Assembly: GCA_951230915.1 (NCBI GenBank)
Contig: OX579641.1
Span: 9,424,001 to 9,488,000 of the forward strand
Length of the DNA: 64,000 nucleotides
Direction: 5' to 3'
Source: Antitrichia curtipendula
Lineage: Eukaryota; Streptophyta; Bryopsida; Hypnales; Leucodontaceae
Shown here: one piece after another, positions 47,251-59,833 of the stretch
How positions within the stretch are numbered: position 1 is the first letter of the stretch
How the letters are laid out: every line of letters starts with the position of its first letter
Program-made: the position numbers and the translations under genes
The notes under the pieces: generated by a model
Told to the model about the DNA's origin: nothing
Seen by the model: the letters and a program-made list of their open reading frames with translations, nothing else
Database searches by the model: none

Positions 47251-47587
47251 TATAATCATTTGGAAAGAGATGAAAATACTTATTTTTTGAAATCCAAGCA
47301 CAATAATCTTAGGCTACATTTAACTACTTTTGGAATTTCAAAAATATATAATTAATAATAGAAAAAATGGTCATCATGAGGTAATGCAAAACACTGGGAA
47401 ATCTATGCAAAACATCGGGAGATCTATGCAAATCATCTAGATATCTATACAAACAATGAGAAATAATTATTTGGAGATCTTCAAATGTTTTGTTTAGAAT
47501 TCATTGAGTACTTCAAAAGTAGTTAAATATGGCATTCTTGCAATTAGTATGGTTACTTATTTGAAATTTTAAGAGGGTGTACTTTAA

Positions 47588-48504
47588 CCCCTATAGGACC
47601 AAGGCCTTTTTTTTTTGCCAAAAAACACTCAAAACTTCCATTTCTATAGCAAAGAGTAAAAAAACTTGAAAATTAAAATTTTTTGCACATCTAACCATAG
47701 GATGTTATACCTAATTAGTATGAGAACGTGTGGGAAAAAATCCTAATTTTTTGACCGCACAGATTGCAAGATATTTGCGTTTAAAGTGAAAAAAATAAGT
47801 TCAACACATTGGGGGACTAAATTTGTTGACTTTGAACATCTTTAACATAAATATTTTACAATACAAAGTTTTGAGCTTTAAATCTTTATATTGGATAATT
47901 GAGTTGAGAGTTTAGGGAAAAAAAAATCCAAAAAAACTTAATTTTCATTCTTCAGAAAATTGTTAGGTAGAAGTAGGTACAAGATAGAAGGGAAATCTAA
48001 ATCTAAATATCTTTTAGATAGAATTAAAATGCACTAATCCCAATGGTGAGATTGTTCTAGCAAGAAAACTAAAACATGTGGAACTTTTGTTTTTGGAAAA
48101 CTGCAAAAATTGCATTTAGAAATGAATCCCACAAGTTATTTTTTTCAAGAAGATGCTCTAATTGCCCAAAAAACAAGATTATCCATAATTTTCTCATAAA
48201 AAATCCAAATGAAATGAATCAAAGCTTACTAAATTGACAAAAATATAATCTGTGAGAAATAAAATAAAATTTTAAATGAATTAACTAATTTTTTTTTGGC
48301 TGCCTACTCTCCCTTGTTTTGAGCTTATTTGAGCATAACTTTTGTTCCTAGGCATTGATTGAAAAAATATATATATGTATTCTCACGAAGATAATCAATT
48401 TTTCTATCTTCAAAAAAAATTCAAAAAATCAAGACAAAATTTAGCCCATAGGTAGTTGCCCAAAATCTCATTTGTCTTCCGAAGGGACAATGGTCCTGTA
48501 GGGG
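47588..48504. mobile_element. CCCC/TTAA-type MITE, family B copy 3
   Basis: 917 bp. CCCCTATAGGACCAAGG after TTAA (47584-47587); the right end GGTCCTGTAGGGG precedes TTAA (48505-48508). Terminal match about 12-14 bases. Complete and uninterrupted; non-coding. Orientation is opposite to copy 1. Confidence 0.85.
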
Positions 48505-48508
48505 TTAA

Positions 48509-49079
48509 CAAGTTAACCAAAGGATCAATTTTAAATATTAAAGAACACAATTTGGAATTTTGGAATTAATTTATTATAACTATTATTATTATTATTACTA
48601 TTATTATTGTCATTACTATTACTATTATTAATTTTGTTTACTAATATTACAATATTATTATAGTGAAAGAAAGAAAATAATAATAATAATAATAGTAATA
48701 ATAATAATAATAAATTTTTTCAAGTTGATTGAAATGAAATATTTGTTACTACTAATTTTTTTAATTGACTACATAACTTATTATTGGCAATACAAATATT
48801 TGTACAAAAATGGGCCAACTTGACTAGTTGAAGATAAAAATGCTAAATTTTTGTAATAATTGAATGTAGAAAATAGAGAAGTGTCATGGAAGAAAGTTCT
48901 AATGTGATTTTAGTTTGATATGTGCAAAATAGAAGTTTGGAAGTCATTTTGGACGATATTTTTGAAGTTCTTGAAAGTGCATTTCAATCATAGGATTCTA
49001 ATGAAGAATAGAAAATCCCCCAAATGATGAACTTGAGGTTTGTGAAATATTCAATTTGCACTAGAATATCGTACTAGAG
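48509..49079. other. AT-rich stretch with facing trinucleotide repeats
   Basis: A (TTA)n-type tract at about 48572-48632 is followed by an (AAT)n-type tract at about 48676-48714; they are complementary and could pair. Nothing else is seen. Confidence 0.55.
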
Positions 49080-49081
49080 TA

Positions 49082-49423
49082 AGGTGGGAGCATCCATAAC
49101 CGTCCGTTTAAGCTATGAAGAGCAAACCATGAAACCAATGTGAAAAAAGAATAGATAGAACGAAAGGCAGATGGGAGAGTATAAGATTCCAAAAACGCAC
49201 ACTCTTGAATTCTAAAAAATGCCTTCAGAAATCTTGGTCAAAGTGCAAAAAAGAAAAGCACTCCACACCAATGCTCAGTGGCCCCATTTCCAAACACAAA
49301 TCACATAGAATCCAAGGGCTGCAAAACCACCTAACGAGTGGAGTTTGGACGCTTGATGGGTGGATCGGGGGCAGTCAAAGGGAACGGGTTTTGGAACGTG
49401 GAGGGAAATGGGTGCTCCTACCT
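49082..49423. mobile_element. AGGT-type MITE, family e
   Basis: 342 bp. Left end AGGTGGGAGCATCCAT; the right end reads AGGTAGGAGCACCCATT on the other strand. TA flanks it (49080-49081 and 49424-49425). The interior is less AT-rich than its surroundings. No recognisable coding content. Confidence 0.7.
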
Positions 49424-49425
49424 TA

Positions 49426-51120
49426 GCTAGACTAATAGACTGTCCATGGCAATTTTCTATAGCTAATTCATGACTTTTATAAAAAAAATTCAAAGACACA
49501 CTTATAAATATAGGAGTGAAAAAAAAAGATTATTAAGCCCTTAAAAATTGATATTACATATTAAACATCAAAGTTAAACAAATAAATATTAAACATCAAA
49601 ATTAAACAAATAAAAAAGTATGATCATAAAAAATGCAATCACTGAAATTGAAGAGATCTATGTAAAATTATTTTGAAACTTATCTTAAATGTTATCAAAT
49701 GAGATTTTTAAATATTGCGTGCACAAATACGCAATGCAATATGATGATACACTTCTTCATTATAAAGTTTCTCATCTAGACCATTTAAAGGGGTTCCTTA
49801 AAAATTTAATGACACAGTTATGTATCATAAGCGGGGTCACGTTTAGCAAGGGAGAGCCACAATTGAAATTTCACATTAGATTCACAAAGATCCACATCAC
49901 CATAAATCAATTATCAGATGATCTGTGGTACTTTATCACAAAAATGATTTAATTTATTCCAAATCTCACCCTCATGTAAGGTATGCTGGATTAAAAAAGT
50001 TACCATCTCAAGTTCAATTTGCATTTGGTGTAGGAATTTTCAAAGTACTTAACCTCTAAAAGTCTTCTCCAAAATTGATGCTTCACAAAAAATCATCATA
50101 AAGTACTATTTAGAAGAATATTTTGGAATTGATACACAAATGAAGCTTGTAGATTTTGAGTTTTTGATTTCCTTTGTACATGTAGATTCACTAATGCTAT
50201 CACCAATCATTTTTCTATAATTTAGAAAGGAAAATTTCAAAATTCCATCTAAATTCATTTACAAGCAAAATATTGTCATTTTTTGAGTAAAATTTGTTGA
50301 ATGGATGTGAAATGAGGTTCCATTCATATGGTGATTAAATTTTTTTTTTAATTCTTTAAATCCATGACCTCATTTTTACAAATCCAGTTTTGATTTTGAG
50401 TCAAAGCAATTTTGACTTGGTCAACCACTTGACATACTTTCACATTTGTAATTTCAGAAAAGTATATATTCCAGTAACACCAAATCCAACCATTAGATAG
50501 GATAAGACTTGATAAAGTTTCTTCACAAATTAGGATGAGTTTCATCCAAGTAGAAATAATGAGAAAGAAAAGTAATCTTCAACCTGTTTGTTGTCCAGTT
50601 CCTGGATGTCGGAGCGCTTCAGGGTTAAAGAGTGCAAAGCAGTACATCAACAACCAAAATGGCAAAATTAATTTTCCATTTTCTAAATCCGTCCATCATT
50701 TTGCAAATTAAATCCACTACCATGTCACTTTATTCATAATTTGAACTTTGGCAACTACATCCGTCTCATTTAAAATTAATTTACCATTCTCTAAATCCAT
50801 CCATCGTTTTGCAAATTAATGCACCAAAAATACAAAATTAATCTGTAGAATCATAATTTCTTCCAACATTTTGATGAAATCATCCAGCAAGTCTGAAATG
50901 CATCCATCTTACCAAAACTCATTTGACAATTCTAAATTTCATCCAACAATGTTTTACTTCATCTATCCATTTCAATTTTCATCTAAAATTGCTTTGAAAT
51001 TTTATTTCTCATCTATCCCATGAAACTCATTGAACAATTGCATTACTTTTACTTTGGTGTGGCAACGGCACAGGGCACACTGCTATCCAATGAAGTTAGC
51101 CCTTCGAATCTCGAAACAAA
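49426..51120. other. AT-rich intergenic DNA
   Basis: No supported gene. Around 50690-50830 a phrase with TTTGCAAATTAA and ATCCATCCAT recurs twice in diverged form. The composition becomes more balanced after about 51050, ahead of the possible relic. Confidence 0.35.
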
Positions 51121-53573
51121 ATGCAGTTTCACTCAATCGCGGAATTCATAATGCAATGCCGACGGAAGCACCGATATGCAAGAGAGGAGCCGATTCTGCG
51201 TGACGTTTTGCGGTGAGTTTTCGACTTTGTTCGCAGTTTTTTTATGATGTAATTTTGCTTGTGGAAGTAAGAGTAGTGGGATTCTGTTTTTATGGTTGCA
51301 TATGAGTTTTTATTTTATGGTTGCATGTGATAAGCTCTACGTTTGCTGGAAGCATTAGCAGTGAGCTGTTCTTTAGATGATGTGAAGAAAGAGCTAATTA
51401 CGCTGGAATTCTTTTGCACCTGGAATTGGCAAGTGCGGTGGATTTGTTTCTTGAGCATGATTGTGGCGTGGTTCACTCACGCAGCGCAAACCAAATGTTA
51501 ACCTAATTTGACTTTTCATTTGAATTTCTGGTAAAGTTTCTCAGTTACAATGGAGATATCGTTTGATGTGTTTCTTTGGTCTAACTGAGCCGGGAATGGA
51601 GGGAATGGAGTGCTCGAATACACATTTGCCAAAGCCAGGACCTTGAATAGACATGACATCGATTTACAGATCTCTTGTGTCAATGTTTGCTGTATTTCCT
51701 TTAGAAACAGGATGACATTGTCGCACCTATCCAGGTCGAGGTCGAATTGAATCATCAAGTCCTTGACAGAGTGAAGTGCAGAAATATTTGACATGGTTGG
51801 CATGGCCATATTCGTTAAAATCGCGTATTTCAGAGCGCCTTAAGTGGATAAATCTGTAGTGGGAGTTCCGGTTGTTCACTTTAGACAGGATATTGTCAGG
51901 TCAGTTGGATGATGATAAAGCAGTCGTTCTTTGTTCAATGCTAAATGCGACGATGGAGGTCCAGAACCCTACTGATTGATTTCGCAGGAGCAATGAGTTC
52001 GTTTCAAAATTTACTCTATCTTGTTGAAATTTTCTCAGTTGAGTACTTTTCTCGAGTAAATTTGATCCAGGAAATCACCTTGCTATATTGTGTGGAAAGA
52101 ACAACTAAAAACTGTTCAGGCCTGTAAGGCATGCTGCTTCATCATGAAATTATATATATTCTTATTTTTGCAGGTACTGTGAGTGGCTCCGAGCTCTCAT
52201 CCAAATGCAATCATCAGTTAACCTGCACGAACTCTACTTCACAAATAATATGAAGGATTCTGGTACTTCGGTATGTGCCCTCTATAGGCTGGCGATTTGT
52301 AACAAATTTCATGTGATGACGACTTCTGAAATGAGCACAGTAAGGTAGTGACCCGCCTCTAGGTGGCTAGGTAATTATGTTCCAGACGTAGTCGAAATGT
52401 TTAATTATTGATTGAGATTGCATAGAAATCAAGTTCACTAATGCTTTGTTTGATACATGTTAAAAGTATCTAACGTATGTTTTTTTTAAAGTTCAGGTAC
52501 GTGGTGGGTGTACGCTCGAATGCCAATGATCTCATTGAGAATTTGATTGCATCAGACTCAACTCACTTGCCTGCGGATCAATTTGAAATGAAGAAATCTG
52601 GGCTGGTGCGTACTAGTCATCGTACTCCATGATAACTGCTGAGATAAATTTCTAATACCCAGAGTATCAAATCTTTCCAGCGTCAATTTCGTTATACTGG
52701 CGGACATTTACGACATTAGGACTTTTCAAGGCGGGCGTCTTGAAACCTAAAATGTATAAGTGTTCATTAGATAAAAAAAAAAGGGGGGGCCTCAAGGAGG
52801 GCCGCCAGAACTGGACCAAAAATCCAAATAAAAAATTAACATTATTTTTTTATTTGGACTTTGTGGGTTGCTGTTCCTGAGTCCCAAAGTCTGGCGGCCT
52901 TCTTGAGGCCCCAAATTTTCTCTAATCTACTTTTAAGGGTTTATGCACTTGAGTGTCTCAATTTTGGCACTCTGAACCCAACCAATAAATGAAATTGATG
53001 TTTTCTTATCATTTAATAATCTTGATGTACTTATCAGTGTTGTCTGACCTAATAAAAGTTTAACAACTTAGGTCGTTTGTATGTAATGTGAGGCAGCTCA
53101 ACATAATACATCCTAAAGAACATGATGGGGGAATCATTATTTGCTAAAGCCAAAGAGATAATTTTAAGTAAAAATGTATAAATCTGACAATTCCAATTTG
53201 AAGATTGGGAAACGAACTTTTACTATGAGCACATCGAGCGGGACCTCGACAAGGGGAACGCTCCGCATCTTGAGCTGCTACTTTAGATGCTTTTGATGGG
53301 GAGTGCTCCATGTGCAGGTGCTTGAGATAGGGGAGGCCCGAGTCTTAAGCATTTGTTAATAACAAATTAGGGTTCGAACGACGTGACTCTCTATGGGGTC
53401 TGCTTGGAAGGGCATTTTGTTCTTGCTGATGATCGTCTAAAGGACGTACATTCAAAGATGCACGTTATCATTCGTGGACAATTGCTCCTTTCACCTCTCA
53501 TCACTAGCATGAAAAGTATAGTTGAAACAGCCAATGTTGTTTTGTCTAACTGGGACGACATATCTGCTGGATG
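51121..53573 (+). pseudogene. Possible gene or gene relic, identity unknown
   Basis: Segments with splice-like borders and protein-like content lie on the plus strand. The first is 51121-51212 ('MQFHSIAEFIMQCRRKHRY', two candidate starts), joining in phase to 52174-52270 ('YCEWLRALIQMQSSVNLHEL'). Next come 52498-52603 ('YVVGVRSNANDLIENL') and, in phase with it, 53371-53573 ('VTLYGVCLEGHFVLADD', ending DDISAG). The join between the second and third segments is out of phase by one base, so either an exon has been missed or the gene is broken. I do not recognise the family. A foldback repeat lies in the last intron. Coding status is uncertain; the frame break favours decay. Confidence 0.3.
52783..52912. 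repeat. Small GC-ended foldback
   Basis: The ends read GGGGCCTCAAG-AGG-CCGCCAGA on both strands. About 130 bases, with an AT-rich loop that itself contains facing TCCAAATAAAAAA copies. This is typical of a very small MITE. No clear target duplication. Confidence 0.7.
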
Positions 53574-53917
53574 AGGGGAGGCTACTTGTCATGAATTGCA
53601 AGCTTATCTCAAAGTGATGGAAATTTTTTATCAAAAAGGTACAGCTAGCATTAGTGCAGCTCTCATGCAGATCGATCGCCGTGGGTGTTAAATAATATCG
53701 AGAGGGTAAAAAGATGCCTGTATCTATCTACACTTAATTCACCCTTTTCAGAATCTATAATTTGTCACTGAACCCGTCTATCTATATGCTCCAATTCATG
53801 AATATACTAAATTTCTTGTAAGAGCGTGGAGGCTCTAGCTCATCTATCACAGAGATTGATCAATTGAGTGAAATGAAGGTACTAATTTGCCCTTCAACTA
53901 AGAATGCAGTCTAAGAT
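53574..53917. other. Short gap before the EamA-type gene stop
   Basis: Probably the 3' untranslated region of the minus-strand carrier gene. Nothing else is seen. Confidence 0.35.
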
Positions 53918-56900
53918 CTAATTAGGATTTGAGGAACATATGAGCAGAAACTGCAAAAGAGTGTCCGAGTGATGAGCGATGAGGGGAAGGTCGCAATGGA
54001 TAGAGTTATCCACAAGTGCAGTTGTTGTAGTTATGTCAACAGATTTGACGAACTCGAGGGATGTCCAGTTTGCCATGTTGACAAGAGAAGTAGCAGATGC
54101 ACCAGCCATGACCAAGTGGTCCATGGCGGTCTGTGCAGCTTGCTCCAGGAGCTTGGTGATGTCCTCTGCCTCCTCGGCAGCTTGTACTATGTCGGAGCCC
54201 ACGGCTGTGATGGCAGACTCTAGTATTCCAATGGCGATGTCCAGCCAATGGATAACCAATGCGACAGGAACTTCCGTGCCAGGGACATTGGTAGCGCCAT
54301 TGCTGACTGCGTTCGCTGCTTGCTGAAGTGTTACGGAAGTGGCGATGGCGCTTGGTGCTGCCGAATGTATTGATCCCGGTGGCACTTGTGGAGGGGCCGT
54401 GAGCAGAGTCGACGTTGCTGACATGACCAAACTCTTCATGGACAGAAGCTTCAACTTCGCTTCCACCAGGAGGCGCTTGGCTTGCGCAGCATAGTAGGGA
54501 AATTTGAGCTGCGAGGTGAGGATTGCACCCTGCACGTGGTCGGCCACGGGCTTCGATGTTGGGGGGCCTGGTTGAAGTTTTTGAGGTTGAGGATTTGATG
54601 GTACAACAGGACTATTTCCTGGCGGTCGAATTGGGGTTTCCACTGGTGGTTGAGGTTGACGAACTTGGTCTTCCGAGGCAGCGTTTTGTTGTGGTCGAGA
54701 TGGTGCGCCACTTTCATCTTGTTTGCTGACCAACTGTGCAAATAAGCTGGCCACGAGGATCACCAATCCACCAACGATCACCGAGTCATCGAGAGTGTCG
54801 CCTCGCAAAAAGAAAGATATGAACGCTCCCCAGATGGGTATTGTTGTGTTAACCATCGTCGCGGTCGAAGCTTGGACTGACCGAAGGCCATGAATTTCAA
54901 GCCAGCTGCACAGTCCTGAGCATACAAGACCCGTGTAGACGAGAGGACCCCAAGGCAAAGACTGCAACTGGCTCACGTACTCCATGGTGGTCGTGTTTCC
55001 ATGAAGGACTCGAGAAAGCTCCCACACGAAACTGAGGGAGGCAACGGTGCCACACTGGATGGCTGTCAACTCGAAGGGCCTGAAGCTCTTGCTGTGCACT
55101 TCAGATCGGAAGATGTGGAGTGCATAGATAGCAGACGCGGCCAAGCCCCAGACGTCTCCCACTTGAGGTATGGATATGCCCTTCCACCCCAGACCTTCCT
55201 CCTCCAAAACTCCCATCCCTGCATATTTTGTAAACCATGCATGAGTCTCTAAATCATGGTACACCCCTCACCCCCACCCCCAAAAGTTTTTTTTAAAAAA
55301 AAGGCACGAAAAATGAACATAAAAAATAAAAATAAAATACGGAATAAAACGCAGCGATTACATTAAAAATTACGAATTAAACCAGTGTATTAAAACAATA
55401 TTGCTCAGATACGTAACGCTGATTGAATGAGAACAGTGTATGAAAACGTCCTCCAATACATTCTAATAATTGTCCGCTGTTTTTGGTAAGGCTACTTCAA
55501 ACCTTTCACCTTTGAAACCCGTGATTTTGACAGAGCTTTAACATGACGAATAAGTTACTGATCGGCAATGAATGATCGATATCAACACATGACAGTAACT
55601 TCGTTATACCTGATAGTGCCACGAGAGAGGCAATTCGTGTGATATTGCGGATAGACTGTCGGCCTGCACAGAGCTCCATGATGGGGACAAATATAACCTG
55701 CAATTCATTTCAGCGAACCACGAAGATCAGATTGTATACAGTATTTCATTACAATTTGGATGCATCCGCAAATAACGAGTGCTCGTAAACGATATTCATA
55801 AATCAATTGGGCGCGGGGGACTTACTGTGAAAGCAAATAGAAGCGGCGCATCACTGGAAGGTCCGCCATCACCACAAGTCTCAAGAACCGCCGCAGCGAA
55901 CAGCAGTCCTCCCAGCTCAGTTCCGGCTTTGAGAAGAGCTGGATTTTTGTCTCGACCCAAGACATGACGTAACGCTGGAAGGAAGACGAGCAGTGCGGAG
56001 GAAAATCGGACGAGGGTGCTGAGACTGGCTGGCAATCCAGGAGCCACGTCGGTCGCAAACTTACCGGCGACAGTGCTCGATCCATAAAGGGCCGCCAGCA
56101 CGTTGAGCAACATCAGGCCTCTAGTCCTCCTCCTTCCCAGTTTCTTTTTCCGCAGCTTTGATAAGAAACTGGGTTGCTTCTCTTCTGCATCCTCCGAAGT
56201 TTCATCACTGATTGCTGCAGCTTTCTCCTCCGCTCTCTCCTCTGAAGAATCGAAGTGTTTCTGCGAAAACGATCAAGCAGCTCAGTGATATGGTTTCGGA
56301 CAAATGCGGTTGTTGGTCGACACATAACAACATTTCATCTTCATGGTTGTCCACTGGTCATCTCAGTGTTCACTTAATTACTATCTTGATAAGAGATGGT
56401 CATGAGGATATGCAATGCATCAACGGAATCATAAATAAAGCTTATCAAATCAATTTGCTGAGTCCGGGCAGCGTGCTTACCGGAAGAGGCGCTCCGCCTG
56501 GCAGGGAGACAGCGACGGTGCCGTCAATCTGGGGATTGCATTCTTGCATACGAGCAGCGAGCTCTTTCAAGGTACCCGTCTGACTCTGCATGTACAGCTT
56601 CCACGCGTCTTCCCAGCAATACTCACTCTCTGATCCAGTCTCGCTTGCTTCGATCAACGAGACTCCACCGTCCAATTTGCGCCTCAGTAACAGATCCGAG
56701 TAGGGAATCACGTGCAGTCTTTCAACAGTCGCTTCATCGGTCACCGATCTACTCACTGAAATATCACGATTGGTCGGATCTGCAGCCTTCAGTTCTTTCC
56801 TGTTCAAGCTCCTCATGTAAGCTAACGAAGCGCTGCCTTTCCTGCTTCCAGAGCTGGCGCACGATGCCCGGACTGAACTTGGGAGGTTGATCTTCCAACC

Positions 56901-57011
56901 GATGCCATCGCCATTGTTGTAATGACGATGAATGCTGCGGGATCCGAACGACTCGAAACTGCTCAGTCGATCGGTGACTCCACTATGTAACGACGACCTC
57001 CTTGTGAGCAT
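53918..57011 (-). CDS. EamA (DMT superfamily) carrier with long termini
   Basis: Exons 57011-56481, 56260-55826, 55697-55610 and 55218-53918 join in phase to 784 residues. Residues 1-177 (exon 1) are Ser/Arg-rich at the start, like a plastid transit peptide. Exon 2 opens with an acidic, then basic, stretch before 'GLMLLNVLAALYG', the first helix of EamA repeat 1, which runs through exon 3 (about 215-350). Repeat 2 (about 370-525) includes 'VWGLAASAIYALHIFRSE', 'ASTATMVNTTIPIWGAFIS' and 'VGGLVILVASLFAQ'; together about ten helices, the DMT norm. Then comes a Pro/Gln-rich linker and about 190 residues rich in Ala, Ser and Thr with amphipathic helices, not part of the usual fold. Plant relatives are predicted chloroplast-envelope or plasma-membrane metabolite carriers; the substrate is unknown. 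The first ATG in the exon 1 frame was chosen. Confidence 0.85.
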
Positions 57012-59260
57012 GCTCACACAACCTTGGTTTCGAGTTCTCTCTCAAAGTTGGAATGAGTAGCAAACTGGATTCTTGGTCTCTAACTGAACAGCAACGTGAG
57101 CGTACGTTGCAGAAGATCCAAACTCCGGATTTCGAGAATTAAAGGTACTCCGGGTGGAACGACACCTACATCTATGACGGGGAAATACGCCGAACTATTC
57201 CAGGATCCTGGTAATGCAGCCGTAGCAGCTCAAAATCCACTCAATACCGTCCATAAGTTTCCTAGTCGCAAGTGAGTACATTCAGCTTGCGTTGACCTCA
57301 CGCCCACATGCAAGCTCAAGCAGATCGCTGATCAATGTCTCTAAGGGGAGAGTTGTCTATCATCTCAACTGCTATACAGTATATGTTCAATATGTATACT
57401 GTAAGGCAAAGCAGCAGTCTATTCGATCACAAACCAGAATATGTTTGAGCGAGACTTTCAATGCCGATGGCGCAGCTGGTGGGCGTTGTGAACCGCGTTA
57501 ACTTTGTTAGCATTGGTGAGGAATAGAAGAGTGCCTTACTTATAGAAGGGGTTCTGACTTTCTGAGGCCTTCATGCGAAGCAAAAAGTGTAATGGAATGG
57601 AAGGTGGAGCTTGAAGGGCGTAATTAATTGGGTGCAACGTGCAGTCGAAGCTAGTTCCATGTGGCGGCTGTGGCAGGAAGCGACTGCGAAAAAGCAGCCT
57701 CGCGAAATTTTCCTTTTTCCTAGATTTTTACCTTTTCGAAAACAAGCCACTCCGGGTCGCTTCTTACTTAGGGCTAGATAGTGGAGATCGAGAAACTTCA
57801 CTCGGACGGGGCCGCGCGAACGTCACCGCCTGCCGCTTCCATTTTTACACGTGAGCCTTGCTGACCAAACATCAATTTTTCATCAAAAAGCAGGGGCGAA
57901 CAATATTTCTGCTTAACATATACTGTAGTATATAGCAATTTCACTGGTCGACGAAGCTCCCATGTTCAGTTTCAGTTTGACCAAGAGGTTACGCAGGCTA
58001 GATGCGTGCCAACAATTACGTGCCGCAGTCACATGCGCAATTGGTGCAGGCGTACGCTGTCTGTTTCTCGGACGAAAAAATTTGTCTGGTTCTCCGAGTA
58101 CAAGTGCTTCTTCACTTTTCGGTCGATTTCATTCGGGGACCCACGACCCCACGTAGGCTAACTAAAATGGACGGAGCTGGGAACTTCGGCCTGTGAAGCT
58201 GACTTTTCACGAGCCGTCAACATCGTCCACTGGTGTCGCTGTGCATCACTGCAAACCGACGGGACCGCAAACTAGAACGAAGGTACTGTAGAAGGAGAAG
58301 AACTCCGTCTGTTTTCTTTCTGAGGCTTCGGACTGGCATGAATTTAGGTCAGTCTGTTCGTTGATGGGGACTGAATCCTTCCGAGAACCCTACCGGACTA
58401 CGCGTCAGGACTTAAAACCCTAAAACCCTAAACCCTAGACTGACCCTAGAACCCTATCGGACTTTATTCCTCACACTCACTTTCATCACTCTCTTTCATG
58501 ATGCACTCTGTCGTGGACGCTCAGTTGGTCGCTAATGAGAGAATCGTTCTGTGGAATACAATTTGATAAAAGATTTAGGCTAAATTGCCAAATATTGTGT
58601 GTCCACGTTCATTTCATTCGAGCGGGCAGAACCCCACGTTAATAAGGTCCACCAGGGAATGTACAAGTTCCTTTATTCCTTGTACTGAGTGTCTCTCTCA
58701 TCATACACTTGTGTACAATCATGAGTGGATTTCTTTTTTATGGAATATAGCTTGTTAAAAGTTTTTAGACCGAGTTGCCATAACATTCAAGAGTCTTCAG
58801 AGAGGCTGCCTTTGCCTCTCTGAAGTCTTCATCCACGAAATGCATCCAGGTACCTACCAGGTACATTTATTTTTGAGGGCCAAAAATAAATGTAAGCATT
58901 ACAAAATTCAATGCACTTCCTTCAAGGTGTCAAATTACATCAAAATTCATTAGCATTGCTCATTTCCTACCCACTAACTCAGCTCCTTATGACATATTCC
59001 GACGCGTGGCTTATTAGCTAATGTGGGATGTGGAATATATCACATCATTCCGTCAGAGGCAAGGTAGCTGCTCTCACAGCTCATGAATGTTATGGCTAAA
59101 TACCGCGTTGCCATCACAGAGATCATCTTGTCGTTGGAAAAAAACATGTTGTATCTTACAGTGGAAGCATCCAAAAATGTCAAAATAAGCAATTCGGCAT
59201 AGTTGGAGGTACCTTTTCCTAAATATAATACTTTTGTAGTATTAGCAATTAAAAATCATG
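57012..59260. other. Upstream region of the EamA-type gene
   Basis: Mixed composition to about 58500, then AT-rich. It should include the promoter and leader of the minus-strand gene. Frames of 60-76 residues at 57571-58196 have no recognisable content. A telomere-like motif cluster is annotated separately. Near 58786-58828 there is a small inverted repeat around AGAGGCTGCCTTTGCCTCT. Confidence 0.35.
58413..58456. repeat. Short telomere-like motif cluster
   Basis: Successive CCCTAAAA, CCCTAAA, CCCTAGA and CCCTAGAA units. This is the plant telomere repeat CCCTAAA with variants, too short to be a true telomere; AAACCCTA also serves as a telo-box in plant promoters. It is about 1.4 kb upstream of the EamA-type start. 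Confidence 0.7.
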
Positions 59261-59266
59261 AATTTT

Positions 59267-59833
59267 CCTCGGGGAGGTCACTTAGCTCTACTACGACAAA
59301 CCACGTGCGAACAAGTGGTTTCTAATAAACTATAATTTCAACCTAAAATTTTGAGCATTGTTTAATAATGACTATAGGTTTCTATTGCCAAATTTTACAA
59401 CTCAAATAAAATATGAAATGATTTCTAGAAGAGGTTGAAAATGGGCTAAAATGGCATGTTTTTCAACTCAAATAATTATAGAGAACACACTTAGATGACC
59501 ATTGAATCAATATTCAACTCAAAATGAGCTTTCAATAGAGAGTTATTTTTCAGAATTTTCTGTTTATTTTTTAGACAATTTTTTCTTATATAATATAGGG
59601 GTGTGAAAGTTATTTTTCAGTTCTACAGTGTATTTTTTTACTTCAAAAATTTGTAACTAATTATCATTAACAAATAAAAATATCAATAATTCAAAACATA
59701 AACTTTCAAAGTAGGAAAATCTATTCATATTTTTTTTTATTTTTTTTTATTTAAAATTCAAAAAATAAATAGGGGGTCCAAAGTTTTGATTGCACGTGGT
59801 TTCTAATGGACACTCTAAGTGACCTCCCCGAGG
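59267..59833. mobile_element. Family D inverted-repeat element, copy 2
   Basis: 567 bp. The ends read CCTCGGGGAGGTCACTTAG on both strands, identical over 19 bases, and each has an ACCACGTGC about 13-20 bases further in. AATTTT lies directly on both sides (59261-59266 and 59834-59839), a possible 6-bp duplication. The interior matches copy 1 at 17145-17687 nearly throughout. Non-coding; superfamily unresolved. Confidence 0.8.

Noticed and set aside
51516..51809. A 97-codon minus-strand frame in the first intron of the possible relic
   Set aside because: No recognised domain or flanking gene structure; it could be a small gene but cannot be supported.
53365..53390. GGTTCGAAC, like a tRNA T-arm
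   Set aside because: No matching A box, anticodon arm or acceptor stem is found upstream.
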